Assembly: GCF_001625365.1 (NCBI RefSeq) | Contig: NZ_LJJF01000002.1 | Coordinates: 868,001-932,000, forward strand | Length of the DNA: 64,000 nt | Direction of reading: 5' to 3' | DNA from: Streptomyces sp. MJM8645 | GTDB lineage: Bacteria > Actinomycetota > Actinomycetes > Streptomycetales > Streptomycetaceae | Part shown: positions 1-8,561 of the stretch, one piece after another | How the letters are laid out: the number at the start of each line of letters is the position of its first letter | Position numbering within the stretch: position 1 is the stretch's first letter | The notes under the pieces: generated by a model | What the model saw: only the letters and a program-made list of their open reading frames with translations | The model's database searches: none | Told to the model about the DNA's origin: nothing | Translations under genes and position numbers: made by a program

Positions 1-377
1 GCGACGGCGAACAGGGCCTGGCGGAACAACCGGTCCCGGGTGAGCCCGAGCGGTGTGGACAGGTCGGCGCGCATCCAGCGCTCGGCCGCCCCCAGCGGAT
101 CCGGTGCCGAGGTGAGGTCGACGTGGTCCATCGACCAGTCGGGCGCCGGGGTGACGACCTGCCGGGGGCCCTCGGCACCGTCGGTGAGGCGAACGCGCAG
201 GGACTCGGTCTCGTCCACCACGCGCCGCACGGCCGTCTCGAACAGCTCCGGGTCGATCGGCCCGGGGATGTCCACGTACTCGCCGGTGTTGTAGGCGGGA
301 CTGCCGGGGCGCAGGTGGTGGGCGAACCAGATGCCGGACTGCGCCGACGACAACGGCAGCTCGTGTCCGTCGCTCAT
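1..377 (-). CDS. NRPS, N-terminal condensation domain (partial, runs off left edge)
   Basis: The reverse-strand frame from the ATG at 377 is open to base 1 and encodes about 125 residues. It begins MSDGHELPLSSAQSGIWFAH, the usual opening of an NRPS condensation domain. The core C motifs and all later domains lie outside the window. The ATG overlaps the TGA of the upstream NRPS gene (ATGA, 374-377), so the two are translationally coupled. That upstream protein already ends in a thioesterase, so gene order is unlikely to equal assembly order. C-domain identity is confident; substrate and total length are unknown. Confidence 0.85.
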   Translation of the reverse strand, partial: MSDGHELPLSSAQSGIWFAHHLRPGSPAYNTGEYVDIPGPIDPELFETAVRRVVDETESLRVRLTDGAEGPRQVVTPAPDWSMDHVDLTSAPDPLGAAERWMRADLSTPLGLTRDRLFRQALFAV

Positions 378-3300
378 CCGAGCTCCTCCAGGATGGCCGA
401 CAGCGCGTCGGCGAAGGGTGCGGCGTGGGGCGGCGACAGCATGTCGTGGTGGTTGCCGGGCACCTCGACCACGCTCAACGCCCCCAGGGTGCGGTCGCGC
501 CACCGGGCGGGGACCACGACCGGGGCGGCGAGCACGGGGTGCTCCTCGGCGCTCGTGAACAGGTGGATCGGTGTCCGCAGCCGTGCGGTTGAGCGGTAGC
601 GTCGGGCGGCGTCGCCGTTGGTGGTGAAGACCCTTACCATGCGCCGCAGTTGCTCGGTGCGCACGCGTAGGGGGAGGCGCTCGCCGGCGTGCGCGTCGTG
701 GAGCAGCAGGGACAGGGCGTCCTGCTCGTCGAGGTCTCCGATGGCTCCGACGGCTCCGGTGGGCAGCCCGGCGGCGAGCGCGAACCGGGCCGTCCCGTGC
801 GCGTCATGGCCGTCGGGCCCGCCGGTGGGCCCGTGGTCGGACTCGGTGGCTCCGCTGGTGGACGCGTCGGTGAACGCGGGCGCTCCGACGTCGATGATCC
901 CGAGGAATCCCGGGGGGTTCCCCTCCTCCTCCAGCAGGCGGGCCATCTCGAAGGCGACCAGCCCGCCGAAGGACCAGCCGGCCAGCAGGTACGGGCCGTC
1001 GGGCAGGACGGACCGCAGCTCCCGCAGGTAGCGCTGCGCCTGCTCCTCGACGGTGGCCAGTGGCGGCTCGTCGGTGTTGTAGCCGACGGCCTCCAGGCCG
1101 TAGACGGGCCGGCCGCCGGCGAGCGGTTCGGCGAGGCCCTCGGCCAGGTGGAGGAAGGAGCACACGTCGCCGCTCTGCGGGTGCACCAGGATCAGCGGCG
1201 CCCTGCGGTGGTCTCCTTCGGCCAGCGGGACCACGAGCCGGCGCAGGGCCTGCGAGGCGTTGGGCAGTTCCGCGCACAGACCCTCGACGGTGGGATGGCG
1301 GAACACCGTGTTCAGCGGCACGGTGACCCCCCACTCCCGCCGGATCGCCTCCACGAGCTCGACCGCCCTGAGCGAATGCCCGCCCAGCGCGAAGAAGTCG
1401 TCCCGGACGCCGACCCGCGGGGTGCCCAGCACGCGCTCCCAGATCCTGGTCATCAGGAGTTCCAGCAGGTCCCGCGGCGGTAGCGCACCCGCGTCGTGGC
1501 CGTGGCGGGCGGGCTCGGGCAGGGCCCCGCGGTCCACCTTGCCGTTCGTGGTCAACGGGATCCGGTCGAGTGCGGTCAGCGTCGTGGGCACCATGAACTC
1601 GGGCAGGGTCTCGCGCAGGGAGCGCCGCAGGACCGCCAGGTCACCGGGCCCGTCCTGCCACACCAGGTAGCCGGCCAGTTCGGCGTCCGTCCCGGTGCCC
1701 CGCACCGTCACCGTGGCCCTGGCGACACCGGGCTGCGCGCACAGCGCGGCCTCGATCTCACCCAGCTCGATGCGGTACCCCCGGATCTTCACCTGTTCGT
1801 CGGTGCGGCCGAGGAAGACGAGGCTGCCGTCCGGCAGGTACCGCGCCAGGTCGCCGGTCCGGTACAGCCGGCCGCCGCCCGCACCGAACGGATCGGGCAC
1901 GAAGCGCTCGGCGGTCAGCCCCGGCCGGTTGGCGTACCCACGGGTGACACCGACCCCGCCGATGTGGATCTCACCCGGTACGCCGACGGGCACCGGGGCG
2001 CCCGCCGGGTCCAGCAGGTAGATCCGGAGGTTGCCCAGCGGCCGGCCGATCGGCACGGACCCTCCCGGCCGGGCCAGATCCCGGTCGGCGTCCACGCGCC
2101 GGGTGACGCAGCCGACGGACGCCTCGGTGGGACCGTAGCCGTTCCACAGCGTGGAGACCCGGTCGAGGAGCCGCCGGGCCAGGGCGGGCTGGAGCGGTTC
2201 GCCCACGCAGATCGCCTGGAACCGGCCGCCCTGCCAGCCGCCGTCCAGCAGCAGGAGCCAGGTGGCCGGTGTGGCCATGAGCGTGGTGACGCCGAACTCG
2301 CGCATCATCTCCGTCAGGCGCGGGCCGTCCACCGCGACCTCCGACGGGGCGATCACCACGCTCGCGCCCCAGGCCAGGGGCATGAGCACCTGGGGGACGA
2401 TGACGTCGAAGGAGATCGAGGCCACCGAGGCGACGACGTCGTCCCCGCCGAGGTCCAGCTGTCGGCCGCGGACCACCAGGTAGTTGACCACGCCCTCGTG
2501 CGGGACCAGCACGGCCTTGGGGCGGCCGGTCGAACCGGAGGTGTAGATCGAGTACGCCAGGTTGGCGGGCGTCGCGAGTGGCGGCAGCCGGTCCGCGGGC
2601 AGGGCCGCGATGAGCCCGGCCTCGTCGTCCGTCCACACCGTCGCGGCGCCGTGCTGCGGCAGCCGGTCGGCCAGGGAGCGCTGGGTGAGCAGCAGCGGCA
2701 CTTCGGCGTCGGCGAGCATGAACGACATGCGCTGTGCCGGGAGGTCCGGGTCCAGTGGCAGGTAGGCGGCGCCAGACTTGAGGACGGCCAGCAGGGCCAC
2801 GACCAGGTCCGCCGAGCGCGGCAGGCAGACGCCGACCAGGCGTTCCGGCCGTGCTCCCCGGGCTCGCAGGTGCCGCGCCAACTGGTTGGCCCGGCGGTCG
2901 AGTTCCCGGTAGGTCAGTCGCTGGGCGCCGCAGCGGACCGCCACCGCGTCGGGGGTCCGCCGGGCCTGCTCCTCGACCAGCTCGTGAACGCAGAGGTCCG
3001 TGGGGAAGGGTTCGTCGGTGGCGTTGGCGGCCACCAGCAGCGCTTCGCGCTCGGCCTCGGTGAGCAGGTCCAGGCGTGAGACGGGACGGTCGGGGTCGCC
3101 GGCCGCGGCGTCCAGCAGCCGCAGGTAGTGGCCGACCAGGCGTTCCACGCTCGCGCGGTCGAACAGGTCGGTGTCGAAGGCCACGGTCCCGGTGGTCCCG
3201 GCTGTCCCGGTCGCGCCGGTCGCGCTCGTCGTGGTCGTCGCGCCGGTCGTGCCCGTCGTGGTCGTCGGCCGGTCGGCTATCACCAGGCTGAGGTCGACCT

Positions 3301-4627
3301 TGGCCGTGCCGTTGTCAACCTCGATCTGTTCGACATCCGTCCCCACCAGCCGGAGGGCGGCGGCCGGGTCGGACAGGCCGGCGAACATCACCTGGAACAG
3401 CGGGTTGCGGTCGAGACCGCGGGCCGGCCGCAGCTCCTGCACCAGCCGCTCGAACGGCAGGTCCTGGTGCGCGTAGGCGTCCACGGCGGTCCGGCGGACC
3501 CGGTCGAGCAGCTCGGCGAAGCTCGGGTCGTCCGCGAGGTCGGTGCGGACGACCACGGTGTTGATGAACGAGCCCACCAGCGGGTCGAGTTCCGGACGGG
3601 TCCGGCCCGCGACGGGTGTGCCGACCGCCACGTCGGACTGCCCGCTGTAGCGGGCGAGCAGGGCCTGGAACGCGGCGAGCAGCGTCATGAACATCGTCGC
3701 GCCGTGCCGCCGGCCCAGCAGCCGCAACCGGCCGGCCAGTTCCTCGGGCACCGTGAAGGTGATCCGCTCGCCCCGGCCCGCGCGGACCGGTCCGCGCGGG
3801 CGGTCGGTGGGCAGGTCCAGCGGCGACAGCCCGGACAACTGTGCGCTCCAGTAGTCCAGTTGGCGTTGCAGGCGTTCGCCGGAGAGCCGGGCCCGCTGCC
3901 AGTGGGCGAAGTCCGCGTACTGGATCCGCAAGGGGGGCAGCTCGTGCTCGCGGCCTTCCAGCCGGCTCCGGTACATCGCCGACAGGTCGTCCCACAGCAG
4001 CGGCATCGACCAGCCGTCGACGGCGATGTGGTGGACGACCACCACCAGGACGTGTTCGTCCTCGTCGACCCGCAGCAGTGATGCGCGCAGCAGCGGGGCG
4101 GTGGCCAGGTCGAACGGGCGCAGGATCTCGGACTGGACGAGATCGCGGGCCAGCCGCGTCCGGCGCTCCGCGGGCTCGGCCCGGAGGTCCGTGACGGGCA
4201 GGTCGAACGGCCGGGCCGGCTCGACCGAGGGGCTGGGGCGCCCGTCCCGCTCGGGGAAGGCGGTGCGCAGGACTTCGTGGCGCCGCACCAGCTCGGTGAG
4301 GCTGTGGCCGAGGGCCGCCACGTCCAGCGGGCCGTGCAGCCGGAAGACCTCGTGGACGTTGTACATCGCGGGGCCGGTGGACAGCCGCTCGATCAGCCAC
4401 ATGCGTTCCTGGGTGAACGACGTCACCTGCGCACCCGCCGGGCGGGGTGGGATCGCGGCCTCCGGCTCGCCCTCGGCGGCCCTGCTCCGGGCCGCGCGGA
4501 CGCGTTGGTCGAGCAGGGCCCGTGTGGCGGCCCGTGTGGTGGCCCGGGTGGGACCGGTCGACGGGGCGGCTCCGGGTGTGGAACCGGCCGGCTGGCCGGG
4601 CTCGGGTCGACTCTGCTGTGCCTTCAC
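374..4627 (-). CDS. NRPS module C-A-PCP-TE
   Basis: This 1417-residue protein loads, condenses and releases a peptide. The condensation domain covers about residues 70-500 with HHIAVDGW near 197. The adenylation domain follows (about 530-1020) with IYTSGSTGRPK near 692 and NGYGPTE. A PCP has FFALGGHSL near 1080, and a C-terminal type I thioesterase has GWSFGG near 1213 and a late His in GNHHD. My rough binding-pocket reading is D-V-P-M-I-V-G-V, which I cannot assign to a substrate. The GTG at 4627 is chosen because it overlaps the previous stop (GTGA); the frame stays open upstream but only as a shadow of the neighbour. A Thr/Gly/Ala low-complexity stretch interrupts the C domain near its end. 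Confidence 0.93.
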   Translation of the reverse strand: MKAQQSRPEPGQPAGSTPGAAPSTGPTRATTRAATRALLDQRVRAARSRAAEGEPEAAIPPRPAGAQVTSFTQERMWLIERLSTGPAMYNVHEVFRLHGPLDVAALGHSLTELVRRHEVLRTAFPERDGRPSPSVEPARPFDLPVTDLRAEPAERRTRLARDLVQSEILRPFDLATAPLLRASLLRVDEDEHVLVVVVHHIAVDGWSMPLLWDDLSAMYRSRLEGREHELPPLRIQYADFAHWQRARLSGERLQRQLDYWSAQLSGLSPLDLPTDRPRGPVRAGRGERITFTVPEELAGRLRLLGRRHGATMFMTLLAAFQALLARYSGQSDVAVGTPVAGRTRPELDPLVGSFINTVVVRTDLADDPSFAELLDRVRRTAVDAYAHQDLPFERLVQELRPARGLDRNPLFQVMFAGLSDPAAALRLVGTDVEQIEVDNGTAKVDLSLVIADRPTTTTGTTGATTTTSATGATGTAGTTGTVAFDTDLFDRASVERLVGHYLRLLDAAAGDPDRPVSRLDLLTEAEREALLVAANATDEPFPTDLCVHELVEEQARRTPDAVAVRCGAQRLTYRELDRRANQLARHLRARGARPERLVGVCLPRSADLVVALLAVLKSGAAYLPLDPDLPAQRMSFMLADAEVPLLLTQRSLADRLPQHGAATVWTDDEAGLIAALPADRLPPLATPANLAYSIYTSGSTGRPKAVLVPHEGVVNYLVVRGRQLDLGGDDVVASVASISFDVIVPQVLMPLAWGASVVIAPSEVAVDGPRLTEMMREFGVTTLMATPATWLLLLDGGWQGGRFQAICVGEPLQPALARRLLDRVSTLWNGYGPTEASVGCVTRRVDADRDLARPGGSVPIGRPLGNLRIYLLDPAGAPVPVGVPGEIHIGGVGVTRGYANRPGLTAERFVPDPFGAGGGRLYRTGDLARYLPDGSLVFLGRTDEQVKIRGYRIELGEIEAALCAQPGVARATVTVRGTGTDAELAGYLVWQDGPGDLAVLRRSLRETLPEFMVPTTLTALDRIPLTTNGKVDRGALPEPARHGHDAGALPPRDLLELLMTRIWERVLGTPRVGVRDDFFALGGHSLRAVELVEAIRREWGVTVPLNTVFRHPTVEGLCAELPNASQALRRLVVPLAEGDHRRAPLILVHPQSGDVCSFLHLAEGLAEPLAGGRPVYGLEAVGYNTDEPPLATVEEQAQRYLRELRSVLPDGPYLLAGWSFGGLVAFEMARLLEEEGNPPGFLGIIDVGAPAFTDASTSGATESDHGPTGGPDGHDAHGTARFALAAGLPTGAVGAIGDLDEQDALSLLLHDAHAGERLPLRVRTEQLRRMVRVFTTNGDAARRYRSTARLRTPIHLFTSAEEHPVLAAPVVVPARWRDRTLGALSVVEVPGNHHDMLSPPHAAPFADALSAILEELG

Positions 4628-6339
4628 GGGTGACGGGCCTTTCCGGCGGGAAGCGGTTCCGCTTCGGCGGCGGCGCCGAGGTCCGCCAGCAACGCCGCGT
4701 CGATGCCGTCGGCGAGTTCGGCGACGGTCGGGTGGTAGAAGAGCAGGGCGACGGGCAGTTCGAGGTCGAGTGCCCGGCCGAGTCGGGACATGACCTTCGA
4801 GGCGAGGAGCGAATGACCGCCCAGCTCGAAGAAGTCGCTGTCCACGCCGTCCGGGGTGACACCGAGCACCTCCGCCCAGGTCTCCAGCACGAGGAGCTCG
4901 GTCTCGGTGGCGGGGCCGGACTCGGGTTCGGTCCCGGGCTCGGTCCCGGTCCCGGTCCCGGGGGTGGCGGCGGGAGCGGGGCGGCTCACGCGCAGGCCGG
5001 GAGGGGTCTCCCACGCCGATATCGGCCGTTCGGGGCTGCCGACGAGCTGGTCGAGCAACACCCGGAAACCCTCGGCGAGTTGCCGCACCGTGCCACGGTC
5101 GAAGAGGTCGGCGGCGTAGCGGATGACGCCGGTGAAGCGATCGCCGCCGTCCGTCATGGAGACCTCGATGTCGAACTTCGCCACGTCGTTCGGCATCTGA
5201 TGGCCGCTCACTTCAAGCCCCGGGAGGCCGGACGGGAGCGCGGGCGGATCCTCCAGCTGGAACATGACCGTGAACAGCGGGTGTTGGCCGAGATCGCGTT
5301 CGGGCCGCAGCTCCTGGACCAGCCGTTCGAAGGGGACCTCCTGGTGGGCGTAGGCCTCCACCGCACCCCGCCGCACCCGGGCGAGCACGTCGGTGAAGCC
5401 GGGGTCGCCCGACAGGTCGGTGCGCAGGACGAGCGTGTTGACGAAGAAGCCGACCAGCGGCTCCACCTCGATCCGGGTCCGCCCGGAGATCGGCGTCCCC
5501 ACCGTCACGTCGGCCTGTCCCGTGCAGCGCGCGAGCAGGACCTGGAAGGCGGCCAGCAGCGTCATGAACGGCGTCACCTCATGGGCGCGCCCCAGTGCGC
5601 GTATTCGGTCGGCGAGTTCTGCGGGGATCTCGATCTCGACCTGGTCGCCCCGGCCCGACCACACCGCGGGGCGGGGTCGGTCCGCCGGGAGCACCGACGG
5701 GCTCAGGTCGGCCAAGTGCTCGCGCCAGTAGGCGAGTTGGTCCAGCATCGCCGTTCCGGCCTGGTGGCTCCGTTGCCAGTCGGCGAAATCGGCGTACTGG
5801 ACGGGCAGGTCCGCCAGGGCGATCGGCCGGCCGTCGACGGCGGCGCCGTATCCGGCGGAGAACTCCTGCCACAGCACCGACAGCGACCAACCGTCGCAGG
5901 CGATGTGGTGGATCACCAGGAGCAGCAGGTGGTCGTCGGGGGCGATGCGGATCAGTCGGGCCCGCAGCATCGGAGCGGTCCCGAGGTCGAACGGGGTCGC
6001 CAGATCGGCGGCCGCCAGCTCCCGGGCCCGCTGCCAGGCCTGCTCCGCCGGGGTGTGCGTCAGATCGGTGATCGTCGGTACGAAGGTCTCGACCGGCTCC
6101 GCGACGTGGCGCGGGCCGTCCTCGCTGTCGACGATCCTGCCGCGCAACACCTCGTGGCGCCGCACGACTTCGGTCAGCGCCCGGGTGAGCGCCCCCTCGT
6201 CCAGCCGGCCGCGCAGGCGTACCGCGGTCGGGACGTTGTGGTCCGGCCGGCCCGGCCGCAGCCGGTCGAGGAACCACAGCCGTTGCTGGGCGAAGGACAA
6301 CAGGGTCGGAGCGTGCGCGCGCCGATCGGGACCAGGCAT
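4624..6339 (-). CDS. NRPS C-PCP didomain protein without adenylation domain
   Basis: The protein has 571 residues: a condensation domain (about 10-440, with LLSFAQQRLW at the start and HHIACDGW near 141), a Pro/Thr/Gly/Glu-rich linker and a PCP with FFELGGHSLL near 503. There is no A domain, so its carrier must be loaded in trans, perhaps by the free-standing adenylation enzyme encoded divergently. The ATG at 6339 is preceded by an AAAGGT ribosome-binding site; the frame is open further upstream but without a good site. It is the first gene of the leftward NRPS operon and overlaps the next gene by 4 bp. Confidence 0.9.
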   Translation of the reverse strand: MPGPDRRAHAPTLLSFAQQRLWFLDRLRPGRPDHNVPTAVRLRGRLDEGALTRALTEVVRRHEVLRGRIVDSEDGPRHVAEPVETFVPTITDLTHTPAEQAWQRARELAAADLATPFDLGTAPMLRARLIRIAPDDHLLLLVIHHIACDGWSLSVLWQEFSAGYGAAVDGRPIALADLPVQYADFADWQRSHQAGTAMLDQLAYWREHLADLSPSVLPADRPRPAVWSGRGDQVEIEIPAELADRIRALGRAHEVTPFMTLLAAFQVLLARCTGQADVTVGTPISGRTRIEVEPLVGFFVNTLVLRTDLSGDPGFTDVLARVRRGAVEAYAHQEVPFERLVQELRPERDLGQHPLFTVMFQLEDPPALPSGLPGLEVSGHQMPNDVAKFDIEVSMTDGGDRFTGVIRYAADLFDRGTVRQLAEGFRVLLDQLVGSPERPISAWETPPGLRVSRPAPAATPGTGTGTEPGTEPESGPATETELLVLETWAEVLGVTPDGVDSDFFELGGHSLLASKVMSRLGRALDLELPVALLFYHPTVAELADGIDAALLADLGAAAEAEPLPAGKARHP

Positions 6340-6775
6340 GACGGATGCACCTTTCACGGCGATCGGGAACGCTTCAGCGCCCCGGAAATCCCCTCGCCGA
6401 TTCGCGACTTGGCGAACAGTACGGCGGATACTAGGTCGCTCCCGTCTCACTCCGCAAGATCGAGAACAGGGTTGCAGGCATCAAGACAATATTTACGCCA
6501 GTCCGCCGGAATCCTTATGTAGATCGAACACGCTCGACGGTTAGCATCGGCGCGGCCGGCCCGGCACCCTCTCTGACGTGCTGTCATGATGCGGATCGCG
6601 CACCCCACTTCCATGGACGGGCACCACGTGATAATTCTTCTGTCTCCAAGGGGCGACCGGGTGGGCCCCTTTCCTGTCGGGCCTTCATTGTTCCGAATAA
6701 GATCGGTGAACCCGTTGCATGAACTCATCCGTTGTATATGAACCCACCCCGTTGCATGAACTCGGAGAAGTCGTG
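6340..6775. promoter_or_regulatory. Divergent intergenic region between NRPS and precursor operons
   Basis: This 436-bp stretch is more AT-rich than its surroundings and separates the leftward NRPS operon from the rightward operon, so it should hold both promoters. Visible structure includes a short inverted repeat TGACGTGCTGTCA (6574-6586), a hairpin AAGGGGC/GCCCCTT (6648-6671) that could act as an attenuator, and a three-fold sequence repeat just before the first rightward gene. I could not place -35/-10 boxes with confidence and see no credible regulatory leader peptide. Confidence 0.5.
6712..6763 (+). repeat. Three-copy short direct repeat before the adenylation gene
   Basis: CCGTTGCATGAACTC occurs at 6712-6726 and again, identically, at 6749-6763. 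A degenerate copy CCGTTGTATATGAACCC lies between them at 6729-6745. Each copy contains an ATG, so automatic start calling will tend to pick 6719. The last copy ends just before the GGAG that serves the real ATG at 6776. It could be a small tandem duplication or a set of regulator-binding sites. Confidence 0.6.
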
Positions 6776-8293
6776 ATGCAGCAGCAGAGCCTGGTGGGTT
6801 CATTCGTCTCGCACGCCACCAGCCACCCCGGTGATCCGGCGCTGATATGGCGCGGAGAAGAGACGACCTACCGTGAACTCCACCAGCTGGCGGAGCGGGA
6901 GCGCGTCCGGATCGCCCGGCTCGCCCCGGGCGGGGACGAGCCGGTCGGCATCCCGGCCGCCAAGTCGCCCTCGACGATCGCCCTGGTGCTCGCCTGCCTG
7001 CTGGAAGGGCGGCGCTTCCTGCTGCTGCCGGCGCCCACGCCGGACGGGAGGACGCCCCACGCGCTGGTCGAGCAGGCCGGAATCCGGCACGTCCTGTCGC
7101 CGGAGAGCCCCCGGGCGCTCGGACCCGGGTCGGGCGCCCCGGACCGGCCGGCGGAACCGGAGGCGCCGCGCCGTACGGAGCCCGCCGACGTCTCCTTCAT
7201 GTTCACCACCTCCGGTTCCACCGGGCGGCCGAAGATCGTGCCGCTGAGCACGGGGGCGGTGGACCGCTTCACCACCTGGGCCGGCGAGCAGTTCGGCATC
7301 CGCCGGGGAACGACGGTCCTCAACTACGCGCCGCTCACCTTCGACCTGTGCCTGCTGGACATCTGGACCACGCTCAAGTACGGCGGCCGCGTCGTCCTGG
7401 TCGATCCGGCCCGGGCCACCCAGCCGGGCTACCTGCTGGACCTCGTGTCCCGCCACGCGGTCCAACTCGTCCAGGCGGTACCGATGTTCTACCGTCTACT
7501 GGTCGACGCGGCCGCCGGGAGCGGCCGGCGGCTCGACACCGTCGAGCACGTCGTCTTCACCGGCGACAGCATGCCCGCCCGCTGCCTGGCCGAACTCCCG
7601 CAGCTGTTCACCGGCGCGCGGCTCCACAACGTCTACGGCTGCACCGAGACCAACGACAGCTTCCTGCACGAGGTCGACGGCACCGAACCGGCGGACGGCC
7701 CGGTGCCGATCGGGCGCCCGCTGCCCGGAGTCCACGCGGTGATCGTCGGTGCCGACGGCGGGATCCTGACCGGGCCGGGAACCGGCGAGCTCCACGTCGC
7801 GACGCCCTTCCAGACCGACGGCTACCTGGACCGGGAGCAGGACGCGGACAGGTTCGCGACCCACCACCACGACGGACAGGCCCGGCGCTACTTCCGCAGC
7901 GGCGACCTCGTACGGCGCGACCGGGACGGCCGCATCACCCTGGAAGGCCGCAACGACCACCAGGTCAAGGTCCGCGGCGTGCGGGTCAACACCCACGAGG
8001 TCGAACAGGTGCTGCTCGACCATCCCGACGTCGTCGAGGCCGCCGTGGTGGCCGTGCCCGACCCGGTGGCCGGCCGCCTGCTGCGGGGCGTGGTCCGCCG
8101 CGCCCCGGACAGCCGGCTGAACTCGCTGGCGCTGCGCCGGCACTGCGCACAACGGCTTCCGCTCACCGCCGTCCCCTCGACCCTGCTGATCGTGGACGAC
8201 CCGCTGCCCAGGACGTCCACCGGAAAGATCGACCGCACGCCCCTCCAGCTCGCCTCCTCCCCGTCCCAGCCAAACGAAGGAACGGCCACGTGA
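6776..8293 (+). CDS. Free-standing amino-acid adenylation enzyme (prolyl-AMP-ligase type)
   Basis: This 505-residue ANL-family enzyme should activate an amino acid with ATP and load it on the PCP encoded next. Visible core motifs are FTTSGSTGRPK near 142, TFDLCLLDIW near 190, NVYGCTETND near 285, YFRSGDLV near 372 and STGKIDR near 481. The Asp of TFDL sits where amino-acid-activating domains keep the Asp that binds the amine. The pocket appears to start D-L-L, as I recall for prolyl-AMP ligases of pyrrole pathways; this is from memory and the rest of the pocket is uncertain. The start at 6776 has GGAG 8 nt upstream. The stop overlaps the next gene (GTGA). Confidence 0.85.
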   Translation: MQQQSLVGSFVSHATSHPGDPALIWRGEETTYRELHQLAERERVRIARLAPGGDEPVGIPAAKSPSTIALVLACLLEGRRFLLLPAPTPDGRTPHALVEQAGIRHVLSPESPRALGPGSGAPDRPAEPEAPRRTEPADVSFMFTTSGSTGRPKIVPLSTGAVDRFTTWAGEQFGIRRGTTVLNYAPLTFDLCLLDIWTTLKYGGRVVLVDPARATQPGYLLDLVSRHAVQLVQAVPMFYRLLVDAAAGSGRRLDTVEHVVFTGDSMPARCLAELPQLFTGARLHNVYGCTETNDSFLHEVDGTEPADGPVPIGRPLPGVHAVIVGADGGILTGPGTGELHVATPFQTDGYLDREQDADRFATHHHDGQARRYFRSGDLVRRDRDGRITLEGRNDHQVKVRGVRVNTHEVEQVLLDHPDVVEAAVVAVPDPVAGRLLRGVVRRAPDSRLNSLALRRHCAQRLPLTAVPSTLLIVDDPLPRTSTGKIDRTPLQLASSPSQPNEGTAT

Positions 8294-8559
8294 AACACGC
8301 CGCGGTAGTCACGCAGTTCATCATCGAGGAGTTCCTGCCGGACGTCGGCGCGAACGAACTGGACTCCGACTACGACCTCGTGGACGGCGGGGTCATCGAC
8401 AGCCTCGGCCTGCTCAAGACGATCGCCTGGCTGGAGGACTGCTTCGACCTGCGCGTCGAGGAGATCGACCTCGACCTCGACCCGGACAGCTTCCGCTCCG
8501 TCGGCTCGATCAGCAGGTTCATCGAACAGGCCCAGCAGCACCGGACGGACGCCCCCTAG
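8290..8559 (+). CDS. Discrete peptidyl/acyl carrier protein
   Basis: An 89-residue acidic protein with the phosphopantetheine attachment motif DGGVIDSLGLLK, Ser being the modified residue. The length fits a single carrier domain. Its GTG overlaps the stop of the adenylation gene, a pairing typical of tailoring-type amino-acid loading in which the bound aminoacyl group is modified before joining the NRPS line. The acyl-CoA-dehydrogenase-like enzyme at 10873 is the obvious candidate to act on it. Confidence 0.88.
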   Translation: MKHAAVVTQFIIEEFLPDVGANELDSDYDLVDGGVIDSLGLLKTIAWLEDCFDLRVEEIDLDLDPDSFRSVGSISRFIEQAQQHRTDAP

Positions 8560-8561
8560 CC

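Noticed and set aside
4628..5014. N-terminal extension of the C-A-PCP-TE protein to 5014
   Set aside because: The extension is an Arg/Pro-rich shadow of the upstream NRPS gene; the GTG at 4627 with its GTGA overlap explains the start.
6585..6740. A small open frame before the trp-type operon as a trp leader peptide
   Set aside because: It contains no Trp codon run, lacks a convincing ribosome-binding site and is rich in codons rare in this genome.
6719..6775. ATG 6719 as the start of the adenylation enzyme
   Set aside because: It lies in the first copy of a repeat without a ribosome-binding site; ATG 6776 has GGAG at 8 nt.
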